Under the pieces are notes generated by a model that searched no databases, was not told where the DNA came from, and was given only the letters and a program-made list of their open reading frames with translations. The position numbers were made by a program, and so were the translations under genes. A stretch of DNA of 64,000 bases, taken from NCBI GenBank assembly GCA_050486225.1, contig JBJHCV010000006.1, forward strand, positions 99,715 to 163,714, written 5' to 3'. This DNA is from JBBDIX01 sp050486225. Lineage in GTDB: Bacteria > Actinomycetota > Nitriliruptoria > Nitriliruptorales > Nitriliruptoraceae. Position 1 is the first letter of the stretch, and every line of letters starts with the position of its first letter. Of this stretch, positions 45,659 to 54,413 are shown piece after piece.

Positions 45659-47545
45659 TCAGCCCGCGGGCGTGGCGTCGGCCCCGTCTCCTCCGGGATC
45701 CTCGAGTCCTGCCGCGGCGATGGCCTGTTCCCGTGCCTGACCGATCGCGGCCTCGAGGGTCCCCTCGACGCGGTCGGGGGCGACACCCCTGGCACGAAGC
45801 GCGGCGAGCATGACCTCGCTGAACAGGGGCGCGGCCACGACGCCACCGAAGATCGGGGTGGGTTCGTCGACCATCACGGCCACGATGACCCTCGGGTCGC
45901 TCGCCGGAGCGAATCCGGCGAACGTGGCGACGTAGTGGTCCGAGTAGCCGGGACCGTCCGCGTTGGGCTTGCGAGCCGTCCCCGTCTTCCCCCCGACCGA
46001 GTAGCCCGGGACGCGTGCGAGCGCACCGGTCGCGTGCTCGCCGTCAACGGCGCGGACGAGCATGTCGCGGACCTGGGCCGCGGTGGACTCGGAGACGACA
46101 CGCTGCACCTCGCCGGGCGCCGTGGGCACGAGCTGGCCGTCGGACCCGATGGTGCCCCGCAGCAGACGAGGATGGACGCTCATGCCGTCGTTCGCGAGTG
46201 TTCCGTACCCCGCAGCGAGCTGCAGCAGCGTGACCGAGACACCCTGGCCGATCGCAATCGTGGGCAGCGACGTGCCCCACCAGTTCTCGTGGGGCATCAG
46301 CTGGCCGGCGGCCTCTCCCGGGAACCCGAGTCCCGTGCGCTGGCCGTAGCCGAACGCCCGCAGGTGGTCGTGGAGGCGTTGCGCACCCAGTCGCTGGGCG
46401 ATGATGATCGTGCCGACGTTGCTCGATCGTTCGAGGATCTCCGCGACGCTCAGGTCCGGTGTCGTTCGCGTCGACAGGTCGGAGAACTCGTGGTCGCTGA
46501 CCCGAAGCGTCGCAGGGACGTCGATGCGGGTCGCCGCGGCGACGAGCCCCTCCTCGATGGCCGCGGCGAACGTGAAGGCCTTCTGGCTGGAGCCGGGCTC
46601 GAACGTGTCGGTGACGGCACGGTTGCGCCACGCGTCGGCGTCGGCCTCGCGACGGTCGTTGGGGTCGAACCCGGGCGCCGAGGCCATCGCGAGCACGTCG
46701 AAGGTTCGTGCGTCGAGCACGACGACACTGGCTCCACGCGCCGAGTGTGCCTCGACCGCTCCGGCCGCCGCGCGCTCGGCGGCGTGCTGGATCTCGCGGT
46801 CGAGCGTCAGCACGACGTCGGTTCCGGGAACGGCCTCGGTGAGGTGACGGAAGCCCGACGCGATCTCCAGTCCCGACGGAGCGCGTTCCACGGCCAGTTG
46901 TCCCGGCTCACCCCTCAGCACGTCGTCGTACACGGCCTCGAGCCCCTGCAGGCCGTCGCCGTCGATGCCCGTGAACCCCACGACGTGGGCGGCCAGGCCA
47001 CCGGTCGGGTACTCGCGTCGAGGCTCGGTCAGCACGTCGATGCCACGCAGGCCCAGCGCCCTGACCGCTTCGCCGACCTCCCAGTCGAGCTGACGAGCGA
47101 GGTACGCGAAGTGGCTGTCACGTGACAGCTGGGCGGCCACGTGTTCCTCGCTGCGGCCGATGACCGGCGCGATGCGTGCGGCGGCCTCGGGGATCGCCAC
47201 CGCCGGCAGGACACGTGTGCCCGGTTGGGACTCCCACGGCTGGAACACGCGGGGGTTCGCCACGATCGTGACGCTGTCGACCGAGGTCGCGAGCACCTCG
47301 CCGTTGCGGTCGTAGACCCGGCCTCGTGACGCCGGAAGGTCGATGAGGCGCTCGCGCTGACGCGCACCGCGCTCCGAGTACTCCTCGGCGTTGACGACCT
47401 GGATGTTGACGAGCTGTCCGACGGCGAGCAGGACGCACAGTCCGTACACGACGACCAGCGACCGGATCCGGCGGAACGCCACCCCTGTCGCGCTGGGCCC
47501 GATCCGGGCACGGTTCGTCGCGCGAGGCGGGCCCTGCCCGGTCAT
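45659..47545 (-). CDS. pbpB: Septal penicillin-binding protein (PbpB/FtsI)
   Basis: Class B transpeptidase that crosslinks septal peptidoglycan, partner of FtsW. The 628-residue protein has a basic cytosolic tail, one membrane helix (about 28-48), a dimerisation domain with RGRVYDRNGEVLA, and the transpeptidase domain with SxxK (Ser319-Lys322 in EPGSSQK), SxN (374-376) and KTG (520-522). The tail after 600 is Gly/Ala-rich; there is no PASTA domain. ATG overlaps the ftsL stop (ATGA). Confidence 0.96.
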   Translation of the reverse strand: MTGQGPPRATNRARIGPSATGVAFRRIRSLVVVYGLCVLLAVGQLVNIQVVNAEEYSERGARQRERLIDLPASRGRVYDRNGEVLATSVDSVTIVANPRVFQPWESQPGTRVLPAVAIPEAAARIAPVIGRSEEHVAAQLSRDSHFAYLARQLDWEVGEAVRALGLRGIDVLTEPRREYPTGGLAAHVVGFTGIDGDGLQGLEAVYDDVLRGEPGQLAVERAPSGLEIASGFRHLTEAVPGTDVVLTLDREIQHAAERAAAGAVEAHSARGASVVVLDARTFDVLAMASAPGFDPNDRREADADAWRNRAVTDTFEPGSSQKAFTFAAAIEEGLVAAATRIDVPATLRVSDHEFSDLSTRTTPDLSVAEILERSSNVGTIIIAQRLGAQRLHDHLRAFGYGQRTGLGFPGEAAGQLMPHENWWGTSLPTIAIGQGVSVTLLQLAAGYGTLANDGMSVHPRLLRGTIGSDGQLVPTAPGEVQRVVSESTAAQVRDMLVRAVDGEHATGALARVPGYSVGGKTGTARKPNADGPGYSDHYVATFAGFAPASDPRVIVAVMVDEPTPIFGGVVAAPLFSEVMLAALRARGVAPDRVEGTLEAAIGQAREQAIAAAGLEDPGGDGADATPAG

Positions 47546-48057
47546 CCGGCACCCATGGACAGGATCGGCTTGACGCGGTCGGTCGTGCGCGAGTCGGACG
47601 CCCCGGTGCGCCCCGCCCGCCCGTTCGACACGGTGTGGTCGGTCGGTAGCGGACGCTCGACCTGCAGGTAGCGGAACGAGGAGGTCTGCGCGAGCCCCTG
47701 TTCCTCGGCGATCTCACGGATCCGTGCAGGGTCCTCCAGGGCGGCGACCTGCGCGACGAGCCGCCCGTACTCGCGCTCGTGCGCGTCGACGCGAGCCTGC
47801 AGGTCCCGTGCCTCGACGGCGGCGCCCGCGGCGGCCGCGCTGAGCGCGACGACGCCGAACACGGCACCGGCGAGGATGGCGCACACGAGCAGCAGGTACG
47901 CGAGCACGTGCCGCTGGCGGACCCGTGGCACGACGCGCAGTCGGGGCGCAGGTGCGGCGGGGGCGACAGGGGCGACGGGAGCGGCGGTCGTGCGGGGGCG
48001 GCGATCCGGAGCGGCCCGTACGGCCGACCCGCGCATCGGTGCGGAGATCGCGCTCAC
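47542..48057 (-). CDS. ftsL: FtsL-like divisome protein
   Basis: A 171-residue bitopic protein: a Pro/Ala/Arg-rich cytosolic region (1-50), one membrane helix (51-72), and a coiled coil (about 80-125, RVDAHEREYGRLVAQVAALE) ending in EEQGLAQT, the pattern of FtsL/DivIC proteins that activate FtsW and PbpB. Sequence similarity is weak in this family; the call rests on architecture and its position between rsmH and pbpB. The GTG start overlaps the rsmH stop (GTGA). Confidence 0.85.
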   Translation of the reverse strand: MSAISAPMRGSAVRAAPDRRPRTTAAPVAPVAPAAPAPRLRVVPRVRQRHVLAYLLLVCAILAGAVFGVVALSAAAAGAAVEARDLQARVDAHEREYGRLVAQVAALEDPARIREIAEEQGLAQTSSFRYLQVERPLPTDHTVSNGRAGRTGASDSRTTDRVKPILSMGAG

Positions 48058-49016
48058 GGGCGATCCTCCAGGCGCCGGACGGCACGGAGCAGCGCGGACC
48101 GGGCTCGAGGATTCGCGGCGATCTCGGCGGCGTCCGGTCGCTCCGGCCGACGCACGAGGTGTTCGACGCGTGGCGCCCGCCCGCAGGCGCAGACGGGCAG
48201 ACCGGGCGGGCACACGCATCCCTGCGCAGCTCGGGCGAACGCCTGCTTGACCCTGCGGTCCTCGAGGCTGTGATAGCTCAGCACGACCGCGACACCACCC
48301 ACCAGGAGTCGGTCGACGACCGTGTCGAGCACGCCGTCGAGCGCCTCGAGTTCGTCGTTGACCGCGATGCGGAGCGCCTGGAAGGTCCGCGTGGCCGGGT
48401 GTCCCCCGGTGCGTCGCGTGGCGGCAGGGATGGCGTCGCGAACCACCTCGGCGAGCTCGGTCGTGGTGGTGACCGGCCGTGCACGGACGATGGCCCGTGC
48501 GATCCGATCGGCGAAGCGTTCCTCCCCGTGCCGGCGAACGACACGCGCGAGTTCGGCCACGGGCCAGGTGTTGACGATGTCTGCGGCCGTGAGGGCGCCG
48601 TCTGGATCCATGCGCATGTCGAGCGGGCCCTCGGTCCGGTAACCGAACCCGCGCTCCCCGTGGTCGAGCTGCATCGAGGACAGACCGAGGTCGAGCAGGA
48701 CCCCCGCGACCCGGTCGACGCCACGTTCGTCGAGCACCTGGCCCATGCGGTCGAAGCGCGCACGCACCAGTTCGACCTCGGCGCCGGGAACGTCGAGCCG
48801 GCTGCGGGCCAGGTCGAGCGCGACCGGATCCCGGTCGATGCCGATCAGTCGCGCCGAACCGTGCCGTGCCACCCGTGCCTCGAGCACCGCCAGCGCGTGC
48901 CCCCCTGCGCCGAGGGTGCCGTCGACCACCACACCCTCGGGTGCCGCAGCGAGCAGTTCGGTGACCCGGTCGAGCATCACGGGCACGTGGGGCGGGGCGG
49001 CCGTCATCATGGTCAC
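48054..49016 (-). CDS. rsmH: 16S rRNA m4C1402 methyltransferase RsmH
   Basis: N4-methylates C1402 of 16S rRNA with SAM. The 320-residue protein has HVPVMLDRVTELL, SAM site VVDGTLGAGGHA, LLDLGLSSMQLD, RGFGYRTEGPLDMRMD and the C-terminal SYHSLEDRRVKQAFA. Cys residues in CVCPPGLPVCACG may bind a metal. I choose the GTG at 49016, overlapping the mraZ stop; ATG codons at 49010 and 49007 are equally in frame and would shorten it by two or three residues. Confidence 0.96.
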   Translation of the reverse strand: MTMMTAAPPHVPVMLDRVTELLAAAPEGVVVDGTLGAGGHALAVLEARVARHGSARLIGIDRDPVALDLARSRLDVPGAEVELVRARFDRMGQVLDERGVDRVAGVLLDLGLSSMQLDHGERGFGYRTEGPLDMRMDPDGALTAADIVNTWPVAELARVVRRHGEERFADRIARAIVRARPVTTTTELAEVVRDAIPAATRRTGGHPATRTFQALRIAVNDELEALDGVLDTVVDRLLVGGVAVVLSYHSLEDRRVKQAFARAAQGCVCPPGLPVCACGRAPRVEHLVRRPERPDAAEIAANPRARSALLRAVRRLEDRP

Positions 49017-49438
49017 AACCCCGCGAACGGACCGTCGAGGTTGGCGAACGCCTCCTCGGCCGTCTGGCGGTAGGCGTCCCACAGCTCGCGGTCCCAGATC
49101 TCGACCTTCTCGTCGGCCCCGTTGACGGTCAGGTCACGCGTGAGACCTGCGTAGTCGCGCAGCCGCCCCGGGATCGTCACGCGACCCTGGGAGTCGGGCT
49201 TCTCCTCGTGAGCACCCGCCAGCAGCACTCGCAGGTACGAACGCGCTCGCTGGTCCTCGCGGGGCACGGACCGCAGTTCCTCGACGCGCCGCTCGAACGC
49301 GATCAACGGATAGACGTCGATGCACCGGTCCTGCGACGGGACGAACACGAGCCCGCTGGCCAGGCGCTCGCGAAAGCGCGACGGGAGGATCACCCGCCCC
49401 TTCGCGTCCAGCGTGTGCTGATGCTCTCCGAGGAACAC
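49013..49438 (-). CDS. mraZ: Transcriptional regulator MraZ
   Basis: DNA-binding regulator that heads the division cluster and controls its own operon. The 141-residue protein has two AbrB-like halves, HTLDAKGRVILPSRFRE near the start and KPDSQGRVTIPGRLRD near residue 85. GTG at 49438 has GAGG eight bases upstream. A good promoter and 10-bp-spaced TGTGGAG repeats lie 60-110 bases before it. The stop overlaps the rsmH start. Confidence 0.95.
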   Translation of the reverse strand: MFLGEHQHTLDAKGRVILPSRFRERLASGLVFVPSQDRCIDVYPLIAFERRVEELRSVPREDQRARSYLRVLLAGAHEEKPDSQGRVTIPGRLRDYAGLTRDLTVNGADEKVEIWDRELWDAYRQTAEEAFANLDGPFAGL

Positions 49439-49500
49439 CGCCCTGACCTCACTTCGCCACGGTGGCAAGACGCACCACCCGGACTCCCCGGCACGGGAAA

Positions 49501-49520
49501 TCCCTCCACATCGCTCCACA
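49501..49520 (-). promoter_or_regulatory. Candidate MraZ-binding repeats
   Basis: Minus-strand TGTGGAG occurs twice at exactly 10-bp spacing (49520-49514 and 49510-49504), overlapping the predicted transcription start of mraZ. Known MraZ operators are GTGG-rich direct repeats about 10 bp apart upstream of mraZ, so autoregulation is likely. A related GGTGGAT (49534-49528) lies inside the promoter spacer. Confidence 0.5.
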
Positions 49521-49546
49521 CTACGGCATCCACCCTCCCCTCGCAA
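49518..49546 (-). promoter_or_regulatory. Promoter of mraZ and the dcw cluster
   Basis: TTGCGA (49546-49541), 17-base spacer, TAGTGT (49523-49518) on the minus strand. Predicted start near 49511 gives a leader of about 70 bases. It is the only good promoter in the 400 bases before mraZ. Confidence 0.62.
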
Positions 49547-49787
49547 GCACAACGGCGAGATTCCGGAGAAATACCGATGGTCACGGCCCATCGAGGCCTC
49601 CGTCGTCGCGACGAGAAGCAGGGCCTGACGTCCGCAGTCGTGTGAACGGAAGTGCAGGTGATGCATCGTCGAACCACATGGATCAGCGCACGCCCGCACG
49701 CCGGGTACATGAACGGGGAGCAGAGTGGTGGGCACGGTCACGGCGGCAGGGCGCGTGCGTGGCGGCACACGACACCCGAGACGTGAG
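49547..49787. other. Non-coding stretch between mraZ promoter and DUF3040 gene
   Basis: Part of the 398-base gap 49439-49836. Apart from the mraZ promoter at one end and a hairpin at the other I see no gene, RNA or repeat. The base composition around 49550-49590 is lower in GC than the neighbouring genes. Confidence 0.5.
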
Positions 49788-49811
49788 AGGATCCCGCGTC
49801 AGCGGGATCCT
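49788..49811 (-). terminator. Perfect 10-bp hairpin after the DUF3040 gene
   Basis: AGGATCCCGC (49788-49797), loop GTCA, GCGGGATCCT (49802-49811). It lies 25 bases after the stop of the DUF3040 gene and is probably its terminator; no T-run. Confidence 0.6.
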
Positions 49812-49836
49812 GAGGAGTGCGCCGGTCGGGGGACGG

Positions 49837-50124
49837 TCAGCCCGACGAACGATCGACCGCTCGCTGGCCCTCGGCGACGGTCGTCGCGGCCAGCACGATC
49901 GCACCGAACAGCAGGACCATGCCGATCGCGGCGAACACGATCGAGAAGACGAGGGAGAACACGCCCGCGAGTCCGAGGACGGCCATCACGGCGGCGAGCC
50001 GGACACGCAGGGTGCGGGACCAGCCGCGCACCCGTCGCGCACGCGCGACGAATCGGGGATCCTCCTCGGCGAGCTGACGCTCGATCTCCGCGAGGATTCG
50101 TTCTTCGTGCTCCGACAGCGGCAT
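49837..50124 (-). CDS. DUF3040-type small membrane protein
   Basis: A 95-residue protein. The first 25 residues, MPLSEHEERILAEIERQL and EEDP, match the conserved start of actinobacterial DUF3040 proteins, followed by a basic stretch and two adjoining membrane segments (about 43-58 and 61-81). Function is unknown. In many actinobacteria a DUF3040 gene lies directly before mraZ, as here. ATG at 50124 has GGAG six bases upstream. Confidence 0.85.
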   Translation of the reverse strand: MPLSEHEERILAEIERQLAEEDPRFVARARRVRGWSRTLRVRLAAVMAVLGLAGVFSLVFSIVFAAIGMVLLFGAIVLAATTVAEGQRAVDRSSG

Positions 50125-50238
50125 CGGCCTCTCCGGGACGGCCAGGATCGATCGTACCGACGCCTGACACGGCACGCGACCACGACCCCGTACGAACGGA
50201 GGCCACCGGCCGCGCGACCGCGCCGGCGGCCTCGACGA

Positions 50239-50808
50239 TCAGCGGCGCTCCGCCGCCAGCAGCAGACCGAGCACGGTCTTGGAGTCGGAGATCCCGCCGC
50301 GGCGCGCCTCCTCCACCGCGAGCGCGAAGTCCATGTACACCACCTCCATCTCGGCCTCCTCGGCCTCCGGCGTGAACCCGTCGGGAAGCGGGGCCGGGGT
50401 CACCTCTCGAGCGAGGTACAGGTGGGTGCGTTCCGTGGACCACCCCGCCGAGTTGTGGAAGGTGGTGAGGTGCTCGAGTTCGCTGGTCTGCAGGCGCGCC
50501 TCCTCGGCGAGTTCACGTCGGGCGGCAGCCTCGGGTTCCTCGCCCTCGACGTCGAGGGTTCCGGCCGGGATCTCGAGCAGGTGCCCACGAACGGGTTGAC
50601 GGTACTGACGGAGCAGCACGACCTGGTCGGCGTCGGTCAGCGCCACGACGGCGACCGCGTCGTCGTGGTCGACGATCTCGCGCACGACCTGCTGTCCATC
50701 GGGTGTACGGACCGTCTCGAGCAGGACGCGCGAGTACCCCGCGTACTGCTCGACGGAGTCGAGGGTGTCGAACCAACCCACCTCGCCGGTGCCCTCCTCG
50801 GCGTTCAC
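50239..50808 (-). CDS. NUDIX hydrolase, ADP-ribose pyrophosphatase-like
   Basis: Hydrolyses nucleoside diphosphate derivatives, probably ADP-ribose. The 189-residue protein has LLRQYRQPVRGHLLEIPAGTLD before the Nudix helix region EPEAAARRELAEEA; the glycine that normally ends the Nudix box is replaced (ARL), while the REL and EE residues that bind metal are kept. FHNSAGWSTERTHLYLA follows, as in the mycobacterial Rv1700 type. GTG overlaps the pyrG stop (GTGA), the same pyrG-NUDIX pair as in mycobacteria. Confidence 0.9.
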   Translation of the reverse strand: MNAEEGTGEVGWFDTLDSVEQYAGYSRVLLETVRTPDGQQVVREIVDHDDAVAVVALTDADQVVLLRQYRQPVRGHLLEIPAGTLDVEGEEPEAAARRELAEEARLQTSELEHLTTFHNSAGWSTERTHLYLAREVTPAPLPDGFTPEAEEAEMEVVYMDFALAVEEARRGGISDSKTVLGLLLAAERR

Positions 50809-52535
50809 GTGCCGGACTCCCCGACGTCCGACGACCCGATGGCCGAGGCCACCTCGGCGGCGGTCGGCTCGTCGAGCTCCACGGGCAGTCGACCCAACGC
50901 CTGGCGCAGGTGACCGAGGGCCGCGCCGACGAACCCGGAGAACAGGGGGTGCGGCCTGGTGGGCCGTGAACGGAACTCAGGGTGCGCCTGGGTCGCGACG
51001 AACCAGGGATGGTCGTCGAGTTCGACGAACTCCACGAGCGATCCGTCGGGTGACAGGCCCGACAGGACCAGACCCGCCGCCTGCAGGCGTTCCCGGTAGG
51101 CGTTGTTGAACTCGAAGCGGTGTCGGTGGCGTTCGTCGACCCGGGCCTGCCCGTACAGCGCCCGTGCCAGGGAGCGAGGCACCAGTTCCGCCGGATAGGA
51201 GCCCAGACGCATCGTGCCGCCCATGTTGGTCACGTCACGCTGGTCGAGCATCAGGTCGATGACGGGGTCCGGGGTCTGCGGATCGAACTCCGACGAGTTC
51301 GCTCGTGGGATCCCGGCGACGGACCGCGCGAACTCGACCACGGCGAGCTGCAGTCCCAGGCACAGTCCGAGGAACGGGATCCCCTGCTGCCGGGCATGGC
51401 GGATCGCGGCGATCTTGCCCTCGACACCGCGGACGCCGAACCCCCCGGGCACGAGTATTCCGTCGACCCCTGCGAGCAGTCGCTCCGCCGTCGACGAGGT
51501 GTCCGAGGACGCCGTCGGGTCGAGATCGTCGGACGCGACCCATCGGATCGACACGGTCACCCCGTTCGCGATCCCTCCGTGGCGCAGCGCCTCCACCACG
51601 GACAGGTACGCGTCCGGCAGGTCGACGTACTTGCCGACGATCGCGACCGTCACGTGTTCCCGGGCGGACCGCACGTCGGAGACCAGCCGTTCCCACTCCG
51701 TCAGGTCCGGTTCGGCGTCGCCCAGTCCGAGGCGCTGCACCACGACCCGGTCGAGGCCCTCCTCGCGCATCGCGATCGGCACCTCGTAGAGCGAGGCCTG
51801 GTCGACGGCGGAGATGACGGCCGACTCGTCGACGTCACACTGCAGCGCGACCTTGTGCTTGAGCCCCTGGTCGATCTCCCGGTCACTGCGCAGCACCAGC
51901 ACGTCCGGCTGGATCCCGATCGACCGCAGCTCCCGGACCGAATGCTGCGCCGGCTTGGTCTTGAGCTCGCCGGACGCGGCGATCCAGGGCACGAGCGCAC
52001 AGTGGACGTACAGGATGTTGTCCCGACCGACGTCGTGACGAAGCTGGCGGATCGCCTCGAGGAACGGCAGGCCCTCGATGTCGCCGACCGTGCCGCCGAC
52101 CTCGGTGATCACGACGTCGACGTCGTCGGCGACCGCGGTGATCCGGGCCTTGATCTCGTCGGTGATGTGCGGGATGACCTGCACCGTTCGGCCGAGGTAG
52201 TCCCCCCGGCGCTCCCGTGCGATCACCTCGGACCAGACCTGCCCCGAGGACACGGACGAGCCCCGCGACAGGTTCTCGTCGATGAAGCGTTCGTAGTGCC
52301 CGAGGTCGAGGTCGGTCTCTCCCCCGTCCTCGGTCACGAACACCTCGCCGTGTTCGAACGGGTTCATCGTGCCGGGGTCGACGTTGATGTACGGGTCGAG
52401 CTTGAGCAGGGTCACGCGCAGGCCACGTGCCTTGAGCAGTCGCCCGAGCGAAGCGGCGGTGATTCCCTTGCCGAGGGCGGACGAGACGCCGCCGGTCACG
52501 AAGATGTGCCTGACCTGGTGCGTGCCGCTCGTCAC
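50805..52535 (-). CDS. pyrG: CTP synthase
   Basis: Makes CTP from UTP, ATP and glutamine. The 576-residue enzyme has the synthase domain (GGVSSALGKGITAASLGRLL in outline; PYINVDPGTMNPFEHGEVFV) and a class I glutaminase domain with nucleophile Cys in FLGLCLGLQ and His/Glu in AHPEFRSRP. GTG at 52535 has AGGAGG six bases upstream. TTGGCT-18-TACGGT lies 45-75 bases before the start. NUDIX gene follows with a 4-base overlap. Confidence 0.98.
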   Translation of the reverse strand: MTSGTHQVRHIFVTGGVSSALGKGITAASLGRLLKARGLRVTLLKLDPYINVDPGTMNPFEHGEVFVTEDGGETDLDLGHYERFIDENLSRGSSVSSGQVWSEVIARERRGDYLGRTVQVIPHITDEIKARITAVADDVDVVITEVGGTVGDIEGLPFLEAIRQLRHDVGRDNILYVHCALVPWIAASGELKTKPAQHSVRELRSIGIQPDVLVLRSDREIDQGLKHKVALQCDVDESAVISAVDQASLYEVPIAMREEGLDRVVVQRLGLGDAEPDLTEWERLVSDVRSAREHVTVAIVGKYVDLPDAYLSVVEALRHGGIANGVTVSIRWVASDDLDPTASSDTSSTAERLLAGVDGILVPGGFGVRGVEGKIAAIRHARQQGIPFLGLCLGLQLAVVEFARSVAGIPRANSSEFDPQTPDPVIDLMLDQRDVTNMGGTMRLGSYPAELVPRSLARALYGQARVDERHRHRFEFNNAYRERLQAAGLVLSGLSPDGSLVEFVELDDHPWFVATQAHPEFRSRPTRPHPLFSGFVGAALGHLRQALGRLPVELDEPTAAEVASAIGSSDVGESGT

Positions 52536-52581
52536 CCGCGACCTCCTGGCGGTCCGATGAACCGCAGGCGCGGCCCGAGCG

Positions 52582-52611
52582 ACCGTAGCGCCCCGCCCCC
52601 GGCGAAGCCAA
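52582..52611 (-). promoter_or_regulatory. pyrG promoter
   Basis: Minus-strand TTGGCT (52611-52606), 18-base spacer, TACGGT (52587-52582), in the 88-base recN-pyrG gap. The expected leader is about 40 bases. I see no attenuator-like C-run at the start. Confidence 0.55.
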
Positions 52612-52623
52612 CGACCACTGCGC

Positions 52624-54303
52624 TCAGCCTGCGCGCCGGGTGAGCGCCTGGTCGAGCAGGCTGCGGGCGTGTTCGCGACCCTCCACCGCGGTGGCGTCAC
52701 CTCCGAGCATCCGCGACAGTTCACCGACCCGGTCGTCCTCGGCGACCTGCCGGCTGGTGGTCACCGTGCGCCCGTCGGCGACGCCCTTCTCCACCACGTG
52801 GTGGACGTCGGCGAACGCCGCGAGCTGGGCCAGGTGCGTCACGCACAGCACCTGCCGCCGGTCGCCACCGTCACCGCGCGCGAGCATCGCGAGCTTCTCC
52901 CCCACGGCCATCGCGGTGGCCCCGCCGATGCCGGCGTCCACCTCGTCGAACACGAGCACGCGGGCGTCGTCGACCCCGGCGAGCGCGACCTCGATGGCGA
53001 GTGACACGCGAGACCGTTCGCCTCCCGAGGCGGCTCGCGCGATCGGGCGCGCGGGTTCACCGGGATTGGCCGCGAGCAGGAACGTGACCCGATCGGCCCC
53101 GTCGGCGTGCAGCGTGTCGGCGAGCGCCTCCACCTCGACGGTGACCCGCGCGTGCGGCATGCCGAGGTCGGCCAGGTGGCCGTCGACCTCGCGCGCGAGT
53201 CGGGCCCCGGCCGCGTCACGACCACGATGCACGTCTGCAGCCAGTTCCTCGAGTTCGGCTCGCAGCGCGTCGACGCGACCGTCGAGTTCGCCGGCGTCGG
53301 CCTCCTCCGCCTCGAGGGTCGCGATGCGCTCGTGCGCGTCGGCCGCGTACGTCAGCACGGCCTGCAGGTCGTCGCCGTACTTACGCATCAGCGTGCCGAG
53401 CACGTGCCGCCGCTCCTGCAGTTCCGCGAGTCTCCGGGGGTCGGCCTCGATCCCGTCGGCGTGGTCGCGCAGGTCGGTCGACAGCTCCGTCACGTCCGCC
53501 ACGGCCGCGTCGAGCCGTCGACGCAGTTCGTCGAGCCGCGGGTCGTCGACGTCGACGCGACGCAGTGCCGCGACCGCCTCCCCCAGGACCTCACCTGCGT
53601 GCTCGCTGTCGAGTGCCTCCGCGGCCGTCCCGACCGCCAGGCGCAGGTCGTCTGCGTGCGCCAGCACCTGCAGTTCACGATCGATGTCCCCGTCGATGGC
53701 GGGGTCCACCTGGGCCCCGTCGATCTCGCGTACCTCGAACCGGAGCCGATCGAGTTCCCGGGCACGCGCCTGTGCGTCGGTCACGATCTGGTCGCGGCGA
53801 TCCACCAGTGCCCGCCACCGTGTGTGCAGTTCCCGGTACCGATCGAGCGTCCGCTGGTGCACGTCGCCCGCGTAACGGTCGAGCAGGGCACGCTGCACGT
53901 CGGGCCGCGCGAGCCGGACGTGTTCGTGCTGCGCGTGGACCTCGACCTGGGTGCCGAGCAGCTCCGCGAGGGTCGCTGCCGGGACGAGGCGACCCGCGAC
54001 GCGCGCCCTCGACCGCCCGTCGACCGGGATCTCCCGAGACACGATGAGCGGGTCGCCGGGGTCGTCGAGCCACGGCCACGCCTCCTCGGGCGCCGGGTCG
54101 ATGACCGCCTCGACCAGCACGCCGCTCGTGCCGGTGCGCACCAGGTTGGCGTCCGAGCGGGCGCCGAGCAGCAGTTCCAGGGCGGTGACCAGCATCGTCT
54201 TGCCGGCACCGGTCTCGCCGGTCACCACGGTCAGCCCCGGGGCGAGGCGAAGCGTCGCCTGCTCGATCACACCGAGGCCGCGTATGTGGAGCTCCTCGAT
54301 CAC
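52624..54303 (-). CDS. recN: DNA repair protein RecN
   Basis: SMC-like ATPase acting in double-strand break repair. The 559-residue protein has Walker A GETGAGKT (29-36), a long Glu/Arg/Leu-rich coiled coil (about 150-380), ABC signature SGGERSRVSLAIE and Walker B RVLVFDEVDAGIGG. GTG start at 54303. A -10 like TAGCCT (54362-54357) lies about 55 bases upstream; I see no LexA box. It follows nadK, as in mycobacteria. Confidence 0.96.
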   Translation of the reverse strand: MIEELHIRGLGVIEQATLRLAPGLTVVTGETGAGKTMLVTALELLLGARSDANLVRTGTSGVLVEAVIDPAPEEAWPWLDDPGDPLIVSREIPVDGRSRARVAGRLVPAATLAELLGTQVEVHAQHEHVRLARPDVQRALLDRYAGDVHQRTLDRYRELHTRWRALVDRRDQIVTDAQARARELDRLRFEVREIDGAQVDPAIDGDIDRELQVLAHADDLRLAVGTAAEALDSEHAGEVLGEAVAALRRVDVDDPRLDELRRRLDAAVADVTELSTDLRDHADGIEADPRRLAELQERRHVLGTLMRKYGDDLQAVLTYAADAHERIATLEAEEADAGELDGRVDALRAELEELAADVHRGRDAAGARLAREVDGHLADLGMPHARVTVEVEALADTLHADGADRVTFLLAANPGEPARPIARAASGGERSRVSLAIEVALAGVDDARVLVFDEVDAGIGGATAMAVGEKLAMLARGDGGDRRQVLCVTHLAQLAAFADVHHVVEKGVADGRTVTTSRQVAEDDRVGELSRMLGGDATAVEGREHARSLLDQALTRRAG

Positions 54304-54413
54304 GCCGGGTCCCCTCCGTCGTCGCGCGCTCGTCGCCTGCCGCCGACTCGCCGCAGGCTACAGGTGCCCTGGGACGGAACCCGGTGGGGACGGCGACCAG
54401 TCGTGGACACGCC

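Noticed and set aside
54304..54413. LexA/SOS box upstream of recN
   Set aside because: No TCGAAC-N4-GTTCGA-like or CTG-N10-CAG site of convincing quality was found.
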